In this document: in pieces, positions 27,801 through 42,400 of the stretch | How positions within the stretch are numbered: the stretch's first letter is position 1 | Layout of the letters: each line of letters starts with the position of its first letter | From: Budorcas taxicolor | Taxonomy: Eukaryota > Chordata > Mammalia > Artiodactyla > Bovidae | DNA length: 64,000 nucleotides | Direction of reading: 5' to 3' | Assembly (NCBI RefSeq): GCF_023091745.1 | Contig: NC_068910.1 | Span: forward strand, 130,713,170-130,777,169 | The notes under the pieces: generated by a model | The model's database searches: none | The model's input: only the letters and a program-made list of their open reading frames with translations | Told to the model about the DNA's origin: nothing | Translations under genes and position numbers: made by a program

Positions 27801-30800
27801 AATATGTGGATAATTAAACAACACATTTCTAAATAATCCATGATCAAAGATGAAATCACAAGGAGAATTCAAAAATGCTTCAAAAACTGAATGATAAAAA
27901 CACAACATTATCAAACCATGTGCTTAAAAGGGAACTGTATCCTTTAAATGTTTAAATGACAAAAGATCTGAAGTGTTTGATATAAAGTTATACCTTAAGA
28001 AGGTAGAAAAAGAAAAGTAAAACCAAGTAAACAGAAAGAAATACCAAGGATCAAAAAACAATAAAAGTGAAAACAGACCAGTAACAAAGAAAATTAACAA
28101 AGTTAAAAGTTGGTTCTTTTAAAATATTTTTTTAAAGTCAATTTCTAGTTTAGTCTGATCAAGAAAATGAAGCACAAATCAAACAGTAGAAATTTGCAGT
28201 TAGAAGATGAACAAGTTTTGAAGATCTAATGCCCAGCATTCTGATTATAATTAACAATAATGTATTATACATTTCAAAGTTGCTAAGAGACTAGATCTTA
28301 AATGTTCTCACCACAGAAAAGAACTGATCATGGTGGAGGTATTCACTAATGCTATGGTGGTAACTCTGTTGAAAGATATACATGTATCAAATCAACAAGT
28401 TGGATACCTTAAACTTCTACAATGTTATATGTTAATTATATCTTAATCTAAAAAAACAGTAATAGGGATTGGGGTAGAGGTGGGTATCACTACAGAGGGT
28501 ATACAAGCATTAAAAAGATAAAAAGAGAATATTGCAACCAACATGATAACAAAAATTTGACATCTTCAATGAAATGGACAAAACAAAACAAAAATCCAAC
28601 TGGTACGGGATGAAAAAGAAAATCTTATTAGTCTCATATCTGCAGAAGAAATTGTCAACTCCAGACCCAGATGGTTTCAATGGTGAATTCTTTCAAACTC
28701 TTGAGAAATAATACCAATTTTACAAAAACTCCCAGAAAATAGAACGGAATACTTGCCAACTTGTGTTTCTGATGCCATATTAACTCTAATACCAAAATCT
28801 GACAAAGCACTACAAAACAGAGGAAAACCTTCATGACTAAAACCCTTTATAAATACAAATAGAAAAGTATTAAATCAAATTCACTAATAAATAAAAAGTG
28901 TAATATTTTATGACCAAGTCAGGTTTATCCTAACAATACAAGGTTGGTTTAATGTTCAAAAATTAAAGTACTATACCACATTAACAGAATAAAGAAAACC
29001 CATGTGGTCATTTCAATAAGTGCAGATAAGGCATTTGGCAAAATCTAATACCAATTCTTACCAAACTAGGAATTGAGGGGAACAACATCAATCTGATTAA
29101 GAACATTCATGTAAGACTTAAGGCTAGCACCACAGCTGATGTTAAGATATGGGATACTTTCCCCTAAGATCAAGAAAAATGCCGAAGGCCCAATATTACC
29201 ACTTTTATTAAACAATGTTGTGAATGTCCTAGCCTTTGAATGAAAAAGAAATAAAGGCATAAAGATTAAAAAGGAGTAAACTTGTCTTAATTTGCAGATG
29301 ACATGACTGTTTATGCAGGAAATCCTAAGGAATCTACAAAGAGTCCAGAGCTAATACAATATATATCAAGTTCACATATGCAAAATTCCATTGCATACTT
29401 ACATACAAACAACAAACAATTGGAAATGAAAAGAGAATAAATTCCATCTACAAAAGCATTAAAAAATATGAACTATTTCAGAATAAATTCTAAAACATGC
29501 ATAACTCCTCCAAACCAGTGCTGAGAGACATTAAAGATGCTCAATAGCATACATTATTAGAGAAATGCAAATCAAAACTATAATGAGGTATCATCTCACA
29601 GTGGTCAGAATGGCAATCATCAAAGTCTACAAACAATATATGCTGGAGAGGGTGCAGAGAGAAGGCAACCCACTTACATTGTTGGTGGGAATGCAAATTG
29701 ATACAGCCACTATGGAGAACAGTATGGAGATTCCTTAAAAAACTAGGAATAAAACTACCAGCTGCTGCTGCTGCTAAGTCGCGTCAGTCGTGTCTGACTC
29801 TGTGCGACCCCACAGATGGCAGCCCACCAGGCTCCCCCGTCCCTGGGATTCTCCAGGCCAAGAACACTGGAGTGGGTTGCCATTTCCTTCTCCAATGCAT
29901 GAAAGTGAAAAGTGAAAGGGAAGCTGCTCAGTCATGTCTGACTCTTCGCGACCCCATGGACTGCAGCCTACCAGGCTCCTCTGTCCATGGGATTTTCCAG
30001 GCAAGAGTACTGGAGTGGGATGCCATTGCAGATGACCCAGCAATCCCATGACTGAGACTATATTCTGAGGAAACCATAACTAAAAAAGACACATACCCCT
30101 ATGTTCATAGCAGTACTATTTATAGCTAGGACATGAAAGCAACCTAGATGTCCACAGACAGATGAATGGATAAGGAAGTTGTGGTACATATACACAATGG
30201 AATATTAGTCTGCTATAAAAAGGAACACGTTTGAATCAGTTCTAATGGGGTGGATGAACCTAGAGCCTATTATAAAGAGTGCAGAAAGTCAAAGAAAAAG
30301 ACAAATATTGTATATTAATGCAAATATACAGAATCTAGAAGGACAGTACTGATAAGCCTACTTGCAGGGCAGCAAAGGAGACACACACATCTAGAACAGA
30401 CTTTTGGACACAGTGGAGGAAGGAGAGGGTGACATGATTTGAGAGAATAGCATTGAAACATACACATCACCATATGTAAAGCAGCCAGTGGGAGTCTGCT
30501 ATATGATGCAGGGAACCCAAAGCCAGTGTTCTGTGAAAACCTAGAGGGGTGGGAAGGGCAGAGAGGTGGGAGAGGGCTATAAAAGGGAGGGAACATATGT
30601 ATACCTATGGCTGATTAATGTTGATGTATGGCAAAAACAATCACAATATTGTAATTATTCTACAATTAAAAATAAAATTTAAATTAAAAAAATAAAGATC
30701 TTAGTAAGTGAAGAGAGATACTATACTCCTAGATTGAAAAGTTCAGTAGTATTAAGATGTCAATTCTCCCTAAACTGATCTATAGATTCGACACAATGCT

Positions 30801-33800
30801 AATTCAAAATCCCATCCAGTTTTTTTTTTTTTCCAAATAGAATTTGAGAAAGTTGACTGTACAATTTCTGTGGAAATGTAAAGAACCTGGAATAATCAAA
30901 GCAATCTTAAAAAGAAGAACAAAGTCAGAGGATTTATACTACTTGATTCAAAATTACAGTAATGAAAACAATGTGATACAGGCAGAAGAAATGACAGAAC
31001 AATAGAACAGAAAGCTCATAAATTTGCTTTCAACAAAGTTACCAAAGCAATCTAATGAAGAAAGGAAAGTATTTCTAAGAAATGGTACTGAAACAACTGG
31101 ATATCCATAGAGGGAAAAAAAAAAAAACACCTCGATTCTTTATCTTACACCACATACCAAACTTTATTGAGGTTCAGAGACTTAACTCTGAAAGCTAGAA
31201 CTATATGGCTTGTGGAAGAAACTATAAGAGAGTATGTTCATAACTTACAGTTAAGCAGAGATTTCACAGACAGGACATAGAAAATTATAACCAGAAAAAA
31301 AAAAAGATAAATAATAGACTTTATCAAAATTGCAAATGACTGTTAATTAAGGGACATCATGAAGAAAACAAGTAAAAAGCAAGCCACAGCATGGGAGAAA
31401 ATATTCACCAAATATGCCTGATAATAAATTGGCATTTAGGGTGCATAAAGAATTACTACAATTTGACAAATAGGTAAAAAAATCTCAACTTTCAAAATGA
31501 GGAAGTAACTTGAAAAGATACTTCACCAAAACAAGAAATACAAATGTCCAAGAATTTCAGAAAAACATGTTCAACGTCATTTGTCATCAGGGAAAAGCAA
31601 ATTGAAATTCCAACAACCTACCAATACATACCCATTAGAATGACTAAAATTTTTAAATTGACAATACAAAATCTTAGAGAACACGTAGAGCCACTGGAAC
31701 TCTCATTTATATTAGGCAAGAAGGTGCTCAGTGGTAAAGAATTCACCTGCCAATGCAGGAGACATGGGTTCGATTCCTAGGTTGGGAAGATCCCCTGGAA
31801 GAAGAACCACCAAACTACACCAGCATTCTTGCTGGGAAAAATCCCATGGACAGAAGAGCCTAGCTGAGCAGGCTACAGTCCATGGGATCGCAGAGTCGGA
31901 CACAACTGAGCACACACATAAATATTATAATCACTTTGGCAAAAGATCCAGTATTTCCCTATAGAGCTAAATGCATTCTTACTCTATGGCCTAGAGCTTC
32001 CTCAACTAGCACTTGACGAAGATGAGTGAAAACATATGTCCACACAAATACTTGTACAAGCATGTCCACAGCAGCTTAATTCATAACAGCCAAAGCATAA
32101 AAAACCCAAGTATCTATCAAAAGGAAATAATAGCACAATCATGCAAAAAGAAAATGCTACGTTCATAAAATGAAATACTTCTCCGCAAAGAATCAATTAT
32201 GATATATGCAGTAACATAAATAATCTCAAAATATGCTGAGTGAAAGAAGCATTATACAAAAGAATACAGATGTGATTACATTAGTAGGCTATAAAACATG
32301 GAAAATTAATCTAAGGTGAAAAAATAGAACACTGGTTCGTCTGGAGGAGAGTAATGGGGTTGACTGCAAAAGGGTACTATGTAAGGTGATATGTCTTGAT
32401 AGGGAGTTGAGTAATGCATTTGATAAAACTCAATGAATGGCACATTTAATACTTGTACATTTTGCGTTTTGTAAATCGTGCTTCAAAGAAAAAGAACTAT
32501 ACATAAATATTAAAATCTACTCAATGGTATGCGTGCTGAAATATTTAGAGAAAAATATACTGATATCTACAACTTACTCTGAAACATAAAAAATTCAGAT
32601 GGAATTGGTAGATGAATAAATGGATAGATAAATGATAATGCAAATATAGTAAATATTGATAAAATCTATGTGGTAGGTATGCAAGTGTTCACTATAAAAT
32701 TCTTTGAATTTTTTAGAGTTGCTGAAAAATGTCTTCACAAAACATAAGAGCAAAGAGTTGAGTGAGAATGGGAGAACAGAAGAGACTGGAAAGCCTAGAT
32801 GGCAAAAACCAGGAAACAAACATTTTTGTCAGTGTAAAGTACTACCCAGGGACTGTGGTACTCCGCTGACCAATGTATCTGTCAGTTTGTAAGGGTATAA
32901 TCTTATAATGGAGATGAATTAATCTAGTGATCCCAGCTTGACACTAGCTAACCTAAGTCATCAAACTAACTTTTCTTGTTCTGATATTCAAGTTTAATAA
33001 GCAGCTTCTGGCAATTAAAACATAGCTTCCCAGGGATTTTTATAGAAGGCAGAGAGAATATACTGGCCAATTATCAGGCAATTAAACTTTTTAACATTAG
33101 CTGATTAATGTGAGCATTATGATTTTTACAATAGACTTAAGTTTGGTTGGACTACATTGTATACTGAAAACCTGATCAAATCTCAGCCAACCAAAAGCAA
33201 AATTGTACTCCTGACTGGGAAAACTGATTATAAGATTAAAATTAATGACTTATCTCTAAAACAACATATTAAGACTTTAAAATTAGAAAATCTTCTGAGG
33301 TCATGGTGTTCACTATCTATTTTTTCCTCATTATTCATTCTTGGGACACTTTTCAGGATTCCTTTCAAATGGAACTGCCTCAAAAAAAAAAAAAAAAAAA
33401 GGATTTTATCAGGCAGAAAAGACAGAAGGCTTATACTGCTTTCTGGAATTTCTAAATTCTATTAGAACACCCAAGTACACATACAGCAAAGACAAACAGA
33501 TCTTATTCATAAGAAGTACACATGTAATTACCTGTGTGCCCTCATGAGAAACATCTGGCAAACAAGTCTGAGATGCTGTTTCATGTTTTAGCAATGGTGG
33601 CTTATTTAGAAATTGGTTAATTTCTTCAGATTTTTGCTGGAGTTGATCTACGGAAAAGAAAATAAGTAGACTGAAATGATCTTTGGCTTACATCCCAAAC
33701 TTAATGAGTTATTATCTTCCAGGGGCAGACCATATGCTATGTTGTTTATTCTGGTTCAATTTTCTTAATTAAAATACAATACCAGCATATTTTATGTGAC

Positions 33801-36800
33801 AACATTTTTATAAACTTTACTCTCAGGGACCAGAGGACAGCTCAGTAAGCCTCTTTCATAGGCAAAATAAAACAGGCCTAGGTATATTTTTTAAAAGTCA
33901 TTTTTCCTTTCCCCCTTGAAAATGTCCTACATGTTTTTTATTTTCTTCAGTCTCCACATAAGCATTAAAAATCCTACTGAGATTCTATCACACAGTTTTG
34001 AACATCAGCATGGTTCAGTTAAGAGAACACCATGCTCAGGTAACACACTGTCCCCATATAATGCCCTGCAAAGCTTTTTGGTTAATGTTCAGCTTTCTTC
34101 AACACAGATCTTCAATTTAATGCTTTCTAAAATCTTTCCTGTATGCCAATCTATTAGAATTAAATTAAATCAGAGTCATGTATTATTAATACTTTAATAA
34201 TAACATATTTTTAAAATAAGTTTTCCTTAAATCTCCTAAAAGAATAAAAATTTTATTTAAAAAGGAATGTTCACCTATAAGAAGAGCATTCAGATCCATC
34301 TTTAGAAGTAAGGCTGACTCTATATAATTTAGTCTCCCTACCTTTGCAACTAGATTTGGCTTGAGTTTTTCATAAATTAATCCAAATCCTACTCATTTCA
34401 GTTAATGAACCCCTTAGACCACAGTCATGCTTCACATAGCATACTTTAAAATTTGCACATCACTATCAATAGTTTTTAGTACTATAATGATAATTATAAT
34501 ATTAAGTCAGATTATAACTTCAGTTAGAGATGGGAGAAATGCAACAAAGGGTTCAGAAGAGACATCTTTCTTAATCCTTCTATAGATTCCTTGGTTTAAC
34601 AGGCAAATGATGTCATTAAGAGATATCTGAAATTTTAAAGGAGGAGCTACTGAGGTGCTACACAAGTGGGCTTCAAAAGCACTCAGATACTGACCTTCCA
34701 GCTGCTGAATGACCTGGGCTGAATGAGCTGCCTGTTCATTTTTATCTTGGAGAAGTTTTGAATTTTGATCCTTGAGGGCATCACAGGCAGAGTGCAGCTC
34801 TTGCTCAGATTTTTGAAGGCTCAAAATGTGAGAGGTCTTCTCTTCCATTTCTGCATTGTGCTTCTGTTCCAAAGCACTGTGCCGGGACTGCAGTTCAGCC
34901 TGGGCTTGGCCTGCTTGTTCAAGCTGTTCCAGAAGATGATGCATTTCTTCTTGCAGGTTATGGAAAGATAGTTTTCTCTCTGCCACTTCTAGTTCCATCT
35001 TTTCTATCAAAACCTTGGACTCCTGTCTTTCTGTTTCTATAGTGTTCCTTAAAGTGCTCAGCTCAGCTTCCATCTGTTGTAATTGCTGAGACAGAATCTA
35101 AGAAAAAAAAAAAGCCTCATGAACCATAAATTCATTCTTGCATTTCAATAAGCATAGTGAAGAGCCCTTTCTAGGTGAAGCCTGGGCCTAGACACTCAGG
35201 ATCAAACTTCCAATTGCACAAAGGTCCTCTTTTTGCTTCTTGATACTTTTGACAATAGTGTGTATATATACAGTGTCATTATTTTTTCACTTACATGTCT
35301 CCCAATACAAAATTAGTTCAATAAGTGAATGGACTGTGCCTGTTTTATCCTCATTGTTCTCCAGCATCTAGCATAATATATGGCATACTATTTATATTGA
35401 GTACCTGGTACTCAATAAATACTGAATAAATGAATGAATAAATGGATCCAGTCCCTGCCCTCAAGGAACTCAGCGTTTAGTGGGAGCATCACACTTAAAC
35501 AGATCAGTATAATACAAAACATTAGAGGCCAAAAGAGATACTTACAAGGTATTAAAAGAAGGGAAATTTACCATAAAGTCAAACATATGTAAATATTTCT
35601 ACAGTACCTATCTAGTAAGTAGCACAACTGGGATTTGAACCTGACTGTGTGATGACAGCCAAGAGGGGACTCAGGGTCAGGGTTTGTTAGGACTGGAGAT
35701 ATGAGAACATGTTTCTGTGCAAGAAAGACAGTCATTCTCAAGGTGAGCTGAAAAGAAGAAAGGAGATTACTTTCTCCAGCAGCATGCAGGACCCAGATGA
35801 ACAAGCACAGAATATGGACTTTCAGAGGAAAGTAACACATTCTTAAGAAACTAGGATCCTAGACCTAAAATCACAAAGGAAAAGGGCAACAAGATTTGAA
35901 ATATAAGTTTCATGAGGGAAAGAACTGTATACATTTTGCTCATCATAGTATCACCACAGTGGAAACAGTGTCAAACTTTATTTTTGGGGGCTCCAAAATC
36001 ACTGCAGATGGTGACTGCAGCCATGAAATTAAAAGACGCTTACTCCTCGGAAGGAAAGTTATGACCAACCTAGATAGCATATTCAAAAGCAGACATTACT
36101 TTGCCAACGAAGGTCCATCTAGTCAAGGCTATGGTTTTTCCAGTGGTCATGTATGGATGTGAGAGTTGGACTGTGAAGAAGGCTGAGCGCCAAAGAATTT
36201 ATGCTTTCGAACTGTGGTGTTGGAGAAGACTCCTGAGAGTCCCTTGGACTGCAAGGAGATCCAACCAGTCCATTCTAAAGGAGATCAGCCCTGGGTGTTC
36301 TTTGGAAGGAATGATGCTAAAGCTGAAACTCCACTACTTTGGCCACCTCATGAGAAGAGTTGACTCACTGGAAAAGACTGATGCTGGGAGGGATTGGGGG
36401 CAGGAGGAGAAGGGGACAACAGAGGATGAGATGGCTGGATGGCATCACCAACTTGATGGACGTGAGTCTGAGTGAACTCCGGGAGTTGGTGATGGACAGG
36501 GAGGCCTGGTGTGCTGTGATTCATGGGGTCGCAAAGAGTTGGACACGACTGAGCGACTGAACTGAACTGAGTATCACCACCACTTAAGCATAGGGAATTT
36601 GTTGATAGAATGAATAAATGACATCAATACTCTGAAGGCTTCTAATAGGATTTTATGCCTGCTCCCTGGCAAACTAAATTGGAAATGAATGCTCCTGAGG
36701 CAGGCAACAGAGATCACAAGGCAGTACCTGGTTTCTCTGTTCAGCAGTGGTCAGCTCCTGCTGCAGTAGGTCCACAACCTGAGTGCGGCCCAACAAGGCT

Positions 36801-39385
36801 TCTTCATGCTCCTCAAGTTTCCTCTGCAGCGTCCTTAATTTCTGAGAAGGAAACATTCAGATACAATGTGCTAACACATGAGCATCATTACCTGATTACT
36901 TTCAAAATGTCAGGGAGACTTGTATCCTAAGATTTTTGGATGTTAGGGATGACAGGTTAAGAGTCAGACATTGCCATTCTCCTCAACCAGCAGCAACAAA
37001 GAATCTCCAAAATGTCTTCTCCAGAGCATCAACAACAACCAAACTGACACAAGCAAGTCCCTAAATTAGGGAGCCTTTTTAATAATTAGATATTTATTAC
37101 ACGTATCCACTTTTAAAATTATATAGTCAAGATCCTGTATCTAAATAATGTAGGTACACATATATCCTACTCACCTAAGAGAACGTTCTCTACAGGCAAG
37201 AACCATTTCTCTTCTAGTTTCATGCATGGGACATGCACTTGATAAACAGTTGTTGAATGAATAAGTCAATAATACATGTATATATTAATAATCAACTTTA
37301 AAAAGTGCTGTATTCTGAAACTTTATTTAGTGATGTACTCTGAAGGATTGTCTAGAACATGGAAGAAGTTGTCACTCAAAATCAATTAAGTGGATCGACC
37401 ATAAAAAATACCACTGGAGTGCCTCTGAGTACTACACTGCCTTACACATTAAACAGAAACAAATACTTTTGAGTTAGTAGGTGACAAACTTAAAAACAAT
37501 GAAGCCAATTTTCAAAAATTACTCAATGATTTTTTTTTTTTAAAAAGAATGATTTAATAAAAGGCTTTAAGGTTTCAAAATCACTCTTTTTTTTTTTTTC
37601 TTTAAATTTTCTAAAGTTTAAAACTGACTTCATTGATTTGAAGCTTTGGATCAGGTTTCTAATGTACAAAGGTAGCTACAATGAGCAAACGGAAGAGAAA
37701 CCCATTTCTGACTACCACACACATTTGCCAATTAAACTCAGCTTTTGAGTATTGACAATCTGATTAGAGGGGTAAGGGAAAAGGTAAAGGAAAATAAATA
37801 ATTAATATGCAACAGAAGAGAAGACCACCAAAAAGAAGGCAGTTAATGAGCAAACCCACACCAAGTGAAGAGCAGTGGGCAAGGATGGAAAAGTGGCTGT
37901 GATTAACTTAATTAAATGTTAACCAAAACAACATTCTACTAGGTTTTAGCAACACACCTGTTGCATCTCTGTTTCCACATCTGCCTGGGTTACTAACTGA
38001 AGAAGCTCATCTTCATGAAGACGAACCTGTGTCTCAAAACGGGCATCTTTCTCTCGGACCACCTGCTGCATGGAACTCAACTGAAGACACACACCAGAGA
38101 AACTATACAAGTTACACTCCCAGAATTATCACACAAACAAAACTCACAGACTATTCTCCAAACACAGACACTGAGAACTGATAAGACAATAGATATTTCA
38201 GATTAAATTTTGAATGTCAAAGGATGAGATTTTCGGAAGAGAGCTAGGCCTGATGGTAACGTCAAAATGTGAGAGAAAGCCTGCCATTAAATTCAGAAGT
38301 CAGCTTAAATATAAATTTTGAATAAAAACTTTATTTGCATGGTTAAAACAATGTTTAAATATACAAGAGGTACATTTTTAAAAGATCTAAGGAGGTTAGA
38401 ATATTAAACATACAAAGTTAGATTCCTGTTAAGCCCTAAACAATTCATTGAATAATCATACTTGTGGTCAAAAACTTTCAATGAAATTCTCATGCCCTAT
38501 AAAACCTCAAAATAATGTTATCTTCTACTCAAGATTCTCTACAACTGGAAATACAAATTTTTCTTTCAGGTCTTATTTTCAGAGAATTGCTTCTACCAAA
38601 GAACTTGGTATATTTCCACACTGCCTCTCCAGACAGCTATTTTCAGCTGTCATTACTTGCAGGATTTTAGATCACCCTCATTTGTGACTGAATGAAATGG
38701 AAATAAACTGACTGGTTGTGAGTTGCTCAGTATCAGTGTTTTCGTTTTGTTCTTAGATTGTGTGTGTGTCTGTCTGTGTGTGCACATGCTTATTTACTTC
38801 CTTAAGATCTGTGGCTGAGCATGCCAACCAGCTCTTCACTTGCCCATTCTGCACTGGTCCTTCAATCACTGTTGACTGTTCGATTTATGACACTTTGAAC
38901 CAAACTTGGCTCTCCTTCTAAGGCAGGAAGAAAAAAAATCTTAATGATTTGGTTTTTTTTTTCCCTCTACTGTATCTTTTATTTATTTTTTATTTGAAGG
39001 ATAATTGCTTTACAGAATTTTGTTGGTTTCTGCCATTATCTGGATTTTGATATTACTATAAATTTGAAATCCTGTGTTTCAAATGTATAGGCACCGGAGT
39101 CCTTCATTAGCCAAACATATCTACACATCCTTTCCTATAAATGTCCATATTCTTTTTCCTGAGACTTTGCTCACACCATTCCCCACAACTGGAATATCCT
39201 TTCCCCACCCTGTTGAAACTATATTATCTATCCATCATTGTTTTACCTAAATCTTGAGTCTTCCATGTAAGACTCCTTGGTTGTCATACTCACAGTAACT
39301 TCTTTCATCTCACAAAATACTTTGTATTGCTGCTTGCTCTGAACATTCTGAATGGCTTATATTATGATGGATCAGTTAATACATT

Positions 39386-39429
<44 letters not shown>

Positions 39430-42400
39430 CCCATACACCTTGGCTTTCCATGCAGTAAGTCACTCAGTAAAAATATTCTGTATTTCCCCATCCGACATCG
39501 TATAATGTATACAAAAAAAGGACATGATAAAAGCTAATACACAAAACTTAAGATCTTAGAATATCCAATATTAAATTTATACACAGTAGTAGGTCATCCA
39601 TAGACAGAGAGCACCACTAATACTACGAGTTCTCAATAAACATCAAACACCCAATGGATAAGGCACTTAATGTGCAAAGGCACTTGAGGGGAAAAAAATG
39701 TTTCTTGAGTCATTTGAGCATTATTAAAGGAAAAATATAAGAGTGAGTGGTCAAATGGGAAATTCAGAAAAATAGAAAGAGTTGAGGATGGCAGTTCAAA
39801 CAGTAGCAGAAAATAACTACTGGTCCTGGTAGCAGAATAATTTCTGGTTATAGCAGAAACAACTATAAAGAAGAAAGTCACGTACTGGTGCCTTTTAACA
39901 TTGAACCTCATAACTTGTACCACCTTCTCATTACATAAGCACTAATACTTTGATTATAATTTAACTTCTCATTAAGATTTTACTATGAAGAATGGACTTA
40001 GTCATTTGTATTTCTTTTGGTTTATCTAACAGTCTCTTTGGAACTCAGCATAAGCTCATTCCTTTCTAAAAGACTGAATCTTTGCATACTGTTAAAACCA
40101 AGTTTCTGGGCCTTAAGAAATAGCCATAAATTAAGCTATGGTGTATTCATCAAGGTAAATAATACTTCTAATTTCTTCTTCTACCACACCGTTCTACTTT
40201 CTACTGTAACATTCTAGCTACTATACTTTCACCTACCAAAGTTTTTAAAATAGACTGAATTGTCATGTAATAATACTAAGCTTTTTTTTTCCATTTTGTC
40301 ATATATCTCATGAGCTACATTGTTTATTTTTTTCTATTTAAGTTTAAAAAATTTTTTTAATTGGAAGAAAATTGCTTCTGTTTTTATTTTTTTAATTGGA
40401 AGAAAATTGTTCTGTTTCTGCTGTACAACAATACAAATCAAGTATAAGTATACATATTCCCCCTCCCTCTCCCACCCTAATCTTAAACTTTCATGATTCT
40501 TTACTGAATCTGAGGTACCTCCCACCCTACCTGAGCAGCTTGCTCTGCCTGTGTCTGGCTGAGCTGGGTTTGCAAAGTGCTAACGAGTTCCTCCTTCTCT
40601 TGGAGCTGCTTCTTCATCACTAAAAATTCTTCCATCTCTGTTGAACAAGACTGAAGACATAGAAGGAAACAAATATTTATGCAAAAGAACTGGCACTCTT
40701 AACTCTGACCTCCCTTTTCATTTGCCCTAAGTACCTACCAATATCCTTCTAATTTCCATTTAACACTGAAGGGAATTGCATGAACTGTGGTTTTTTAAAA
40801 AATTACCAAAATTACTTGTCAGAGGGAAACCAAAACAAGGGCAGCAGTTTTTCAATGTCTTTGAATCCTCACACAGAAACAGACAGTACAACTAGATAAA
40901 AAAACCAAAAACCCATGGACAATATTTACAGTAAAATTAGGAAGGCAGTACTACAAATGCTAAAATACACGTAGGTAGGGACAAACTACCAGAAGACTCT
41001 GGTATCAGAGTCTGTGCAACAGGAGGAAGGCAGCAACAGAGCAACATCTGATTGCCTTGAGAACAGGAAAACCCCCAAACGGTCAATAAATTCTTACTGG
41101 GAAGCACAGTTGGCCAATCTTAGTACAACAGCGTGAGTTGGCAAAGCTTTTCCACTCTCTGATTCTGGCTGAGTAAAGGGGTCCACAATAAAAAGGACAA
41201 AAAGGCTACAATAATCTGGCCTACCTGAAGTTTGAAAACTAACTCATTAGGACTGTCACCCAAAATACAAACTGCACCAAGAAGAAACTTCCAGGTGTGA
41301 AATAGAAATTAAACAGAATAGGGATAACAGAAATAGAAGACAAAGAAGGGCTTCACATGTGCTATACAATTCATCATCGACTAGCCACATGTGACTATCA
41401 AGGGCTTGAAATATGCCTAACGTAAGTGAGAAATTAAATTATTAATATTAGTTCATTTTAATTAATTTAAGAATAAATTATTTTCCGTTAAATACAATTA
41501 TGTTTTTGTATGATTATATTTCACTTTACCTGCTGTATCATGCAATATACTGCTGAACCGCTGTGCACGTAATAAGTGTGCATGTTGCTCCTAGTGTTAA
41601 CAATAAACACATCAGCTATCCAGACAGTGTCAATGGATTGATGCAATTTAAATGACTTTTTTCCTATACACCTATGTGATGTGCTTATTTGAATACTTAA
41701 GAAGGTATGAATAATAGTTGACATCTATGTAAATCATAATTATGATTAAACCATAATATACTTAATTAAAATATAAATATTTATTTTTATCATTTTTCTA
41801 GTTCAAAAATAAGTAGAGATATACTTTTAAATTTAAAATAAAGGTATATTACTGATGCATAGCTCATTCCTTTTATTTCTAAATAGTATCCCATTGTGTA
41901 TTTAAATATTCTCCTGCTGACAGATGTTATTTCTAGCTTTTGGTTTCACAAGTAAAGCTGCTATGCACATGCATATACAATTCCTTTTGTGAACACGTGC
42001 TTTCATTTTCACACATGTTGCTTTAAAGTTGATTTTTTTCAAATTAACTATCCTAAATAATTAGCCAGTTTCTAAGTATGGATGCAAATATTAAAGGAAA
42101 ATTATGTTTGGCCCTCAGTTCAGTGACAGGGAAGTTTCTAAATATGAATGGAACAATTTGAGCATATGAGTCTATTTTCTCAACTGGAAATTTTATGAAA
42201 TCTAAACACAGATGAAGTATTTCCAATGAAAATTTAGCATCCAAGTTGAGATATAAAATACAAACTAAATTTCAGACTTAGTGCAGAAAAAAAAAGTAAA
42301 TTAACATAAAAATAATTTTTATATTAATCTGAAAAGTATATTTTTAACATACTGGGCTCAATGAAATAATTATTAAAATTAATTTTACTGTTTCTTCTTT

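Larger units (their letters stand above)
22439..33531 (-). other. GOLGB1 intron 10
   Basis: 11.1 kb, phase 0, mostly old L1 sequence in plus orientation with younger SINEs and an L1 nested in it (listed separately). Between 26340 and 27420 and between 32520 and 33530 I recognise nothing, apart from an A19 run at 33381-33399. Confidence 0.85.
35098..36727 (-). other. GOLGB1 intron 8
   Basis: 1.63 kb, phase 0, with an L2/MIR tail at 35260-35445 and a BovB at 35958-36569. Nothing recognised in 35450-35946. Confidence 0.85.
38081..40530 (-). other. GOLGB1 intron 6
   Basis: 2.45 kb, phase 0. It holds two short TG runs, two inverted L1 3' pieces and an L2-like segment. Nothing recognised in 38100-38750 or 39430-40340. 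Confidence 0.8.

Noticed and set aside
36655..36930. A 91-codon plus-strand open frame over exon 8
   Set aside because: It is the antisense shadow of GOLGB1 exon 8 and its flanks.
39352..39537. A small open frame with (VC)n
   Set aside because: Translation of the TG microsatellite.
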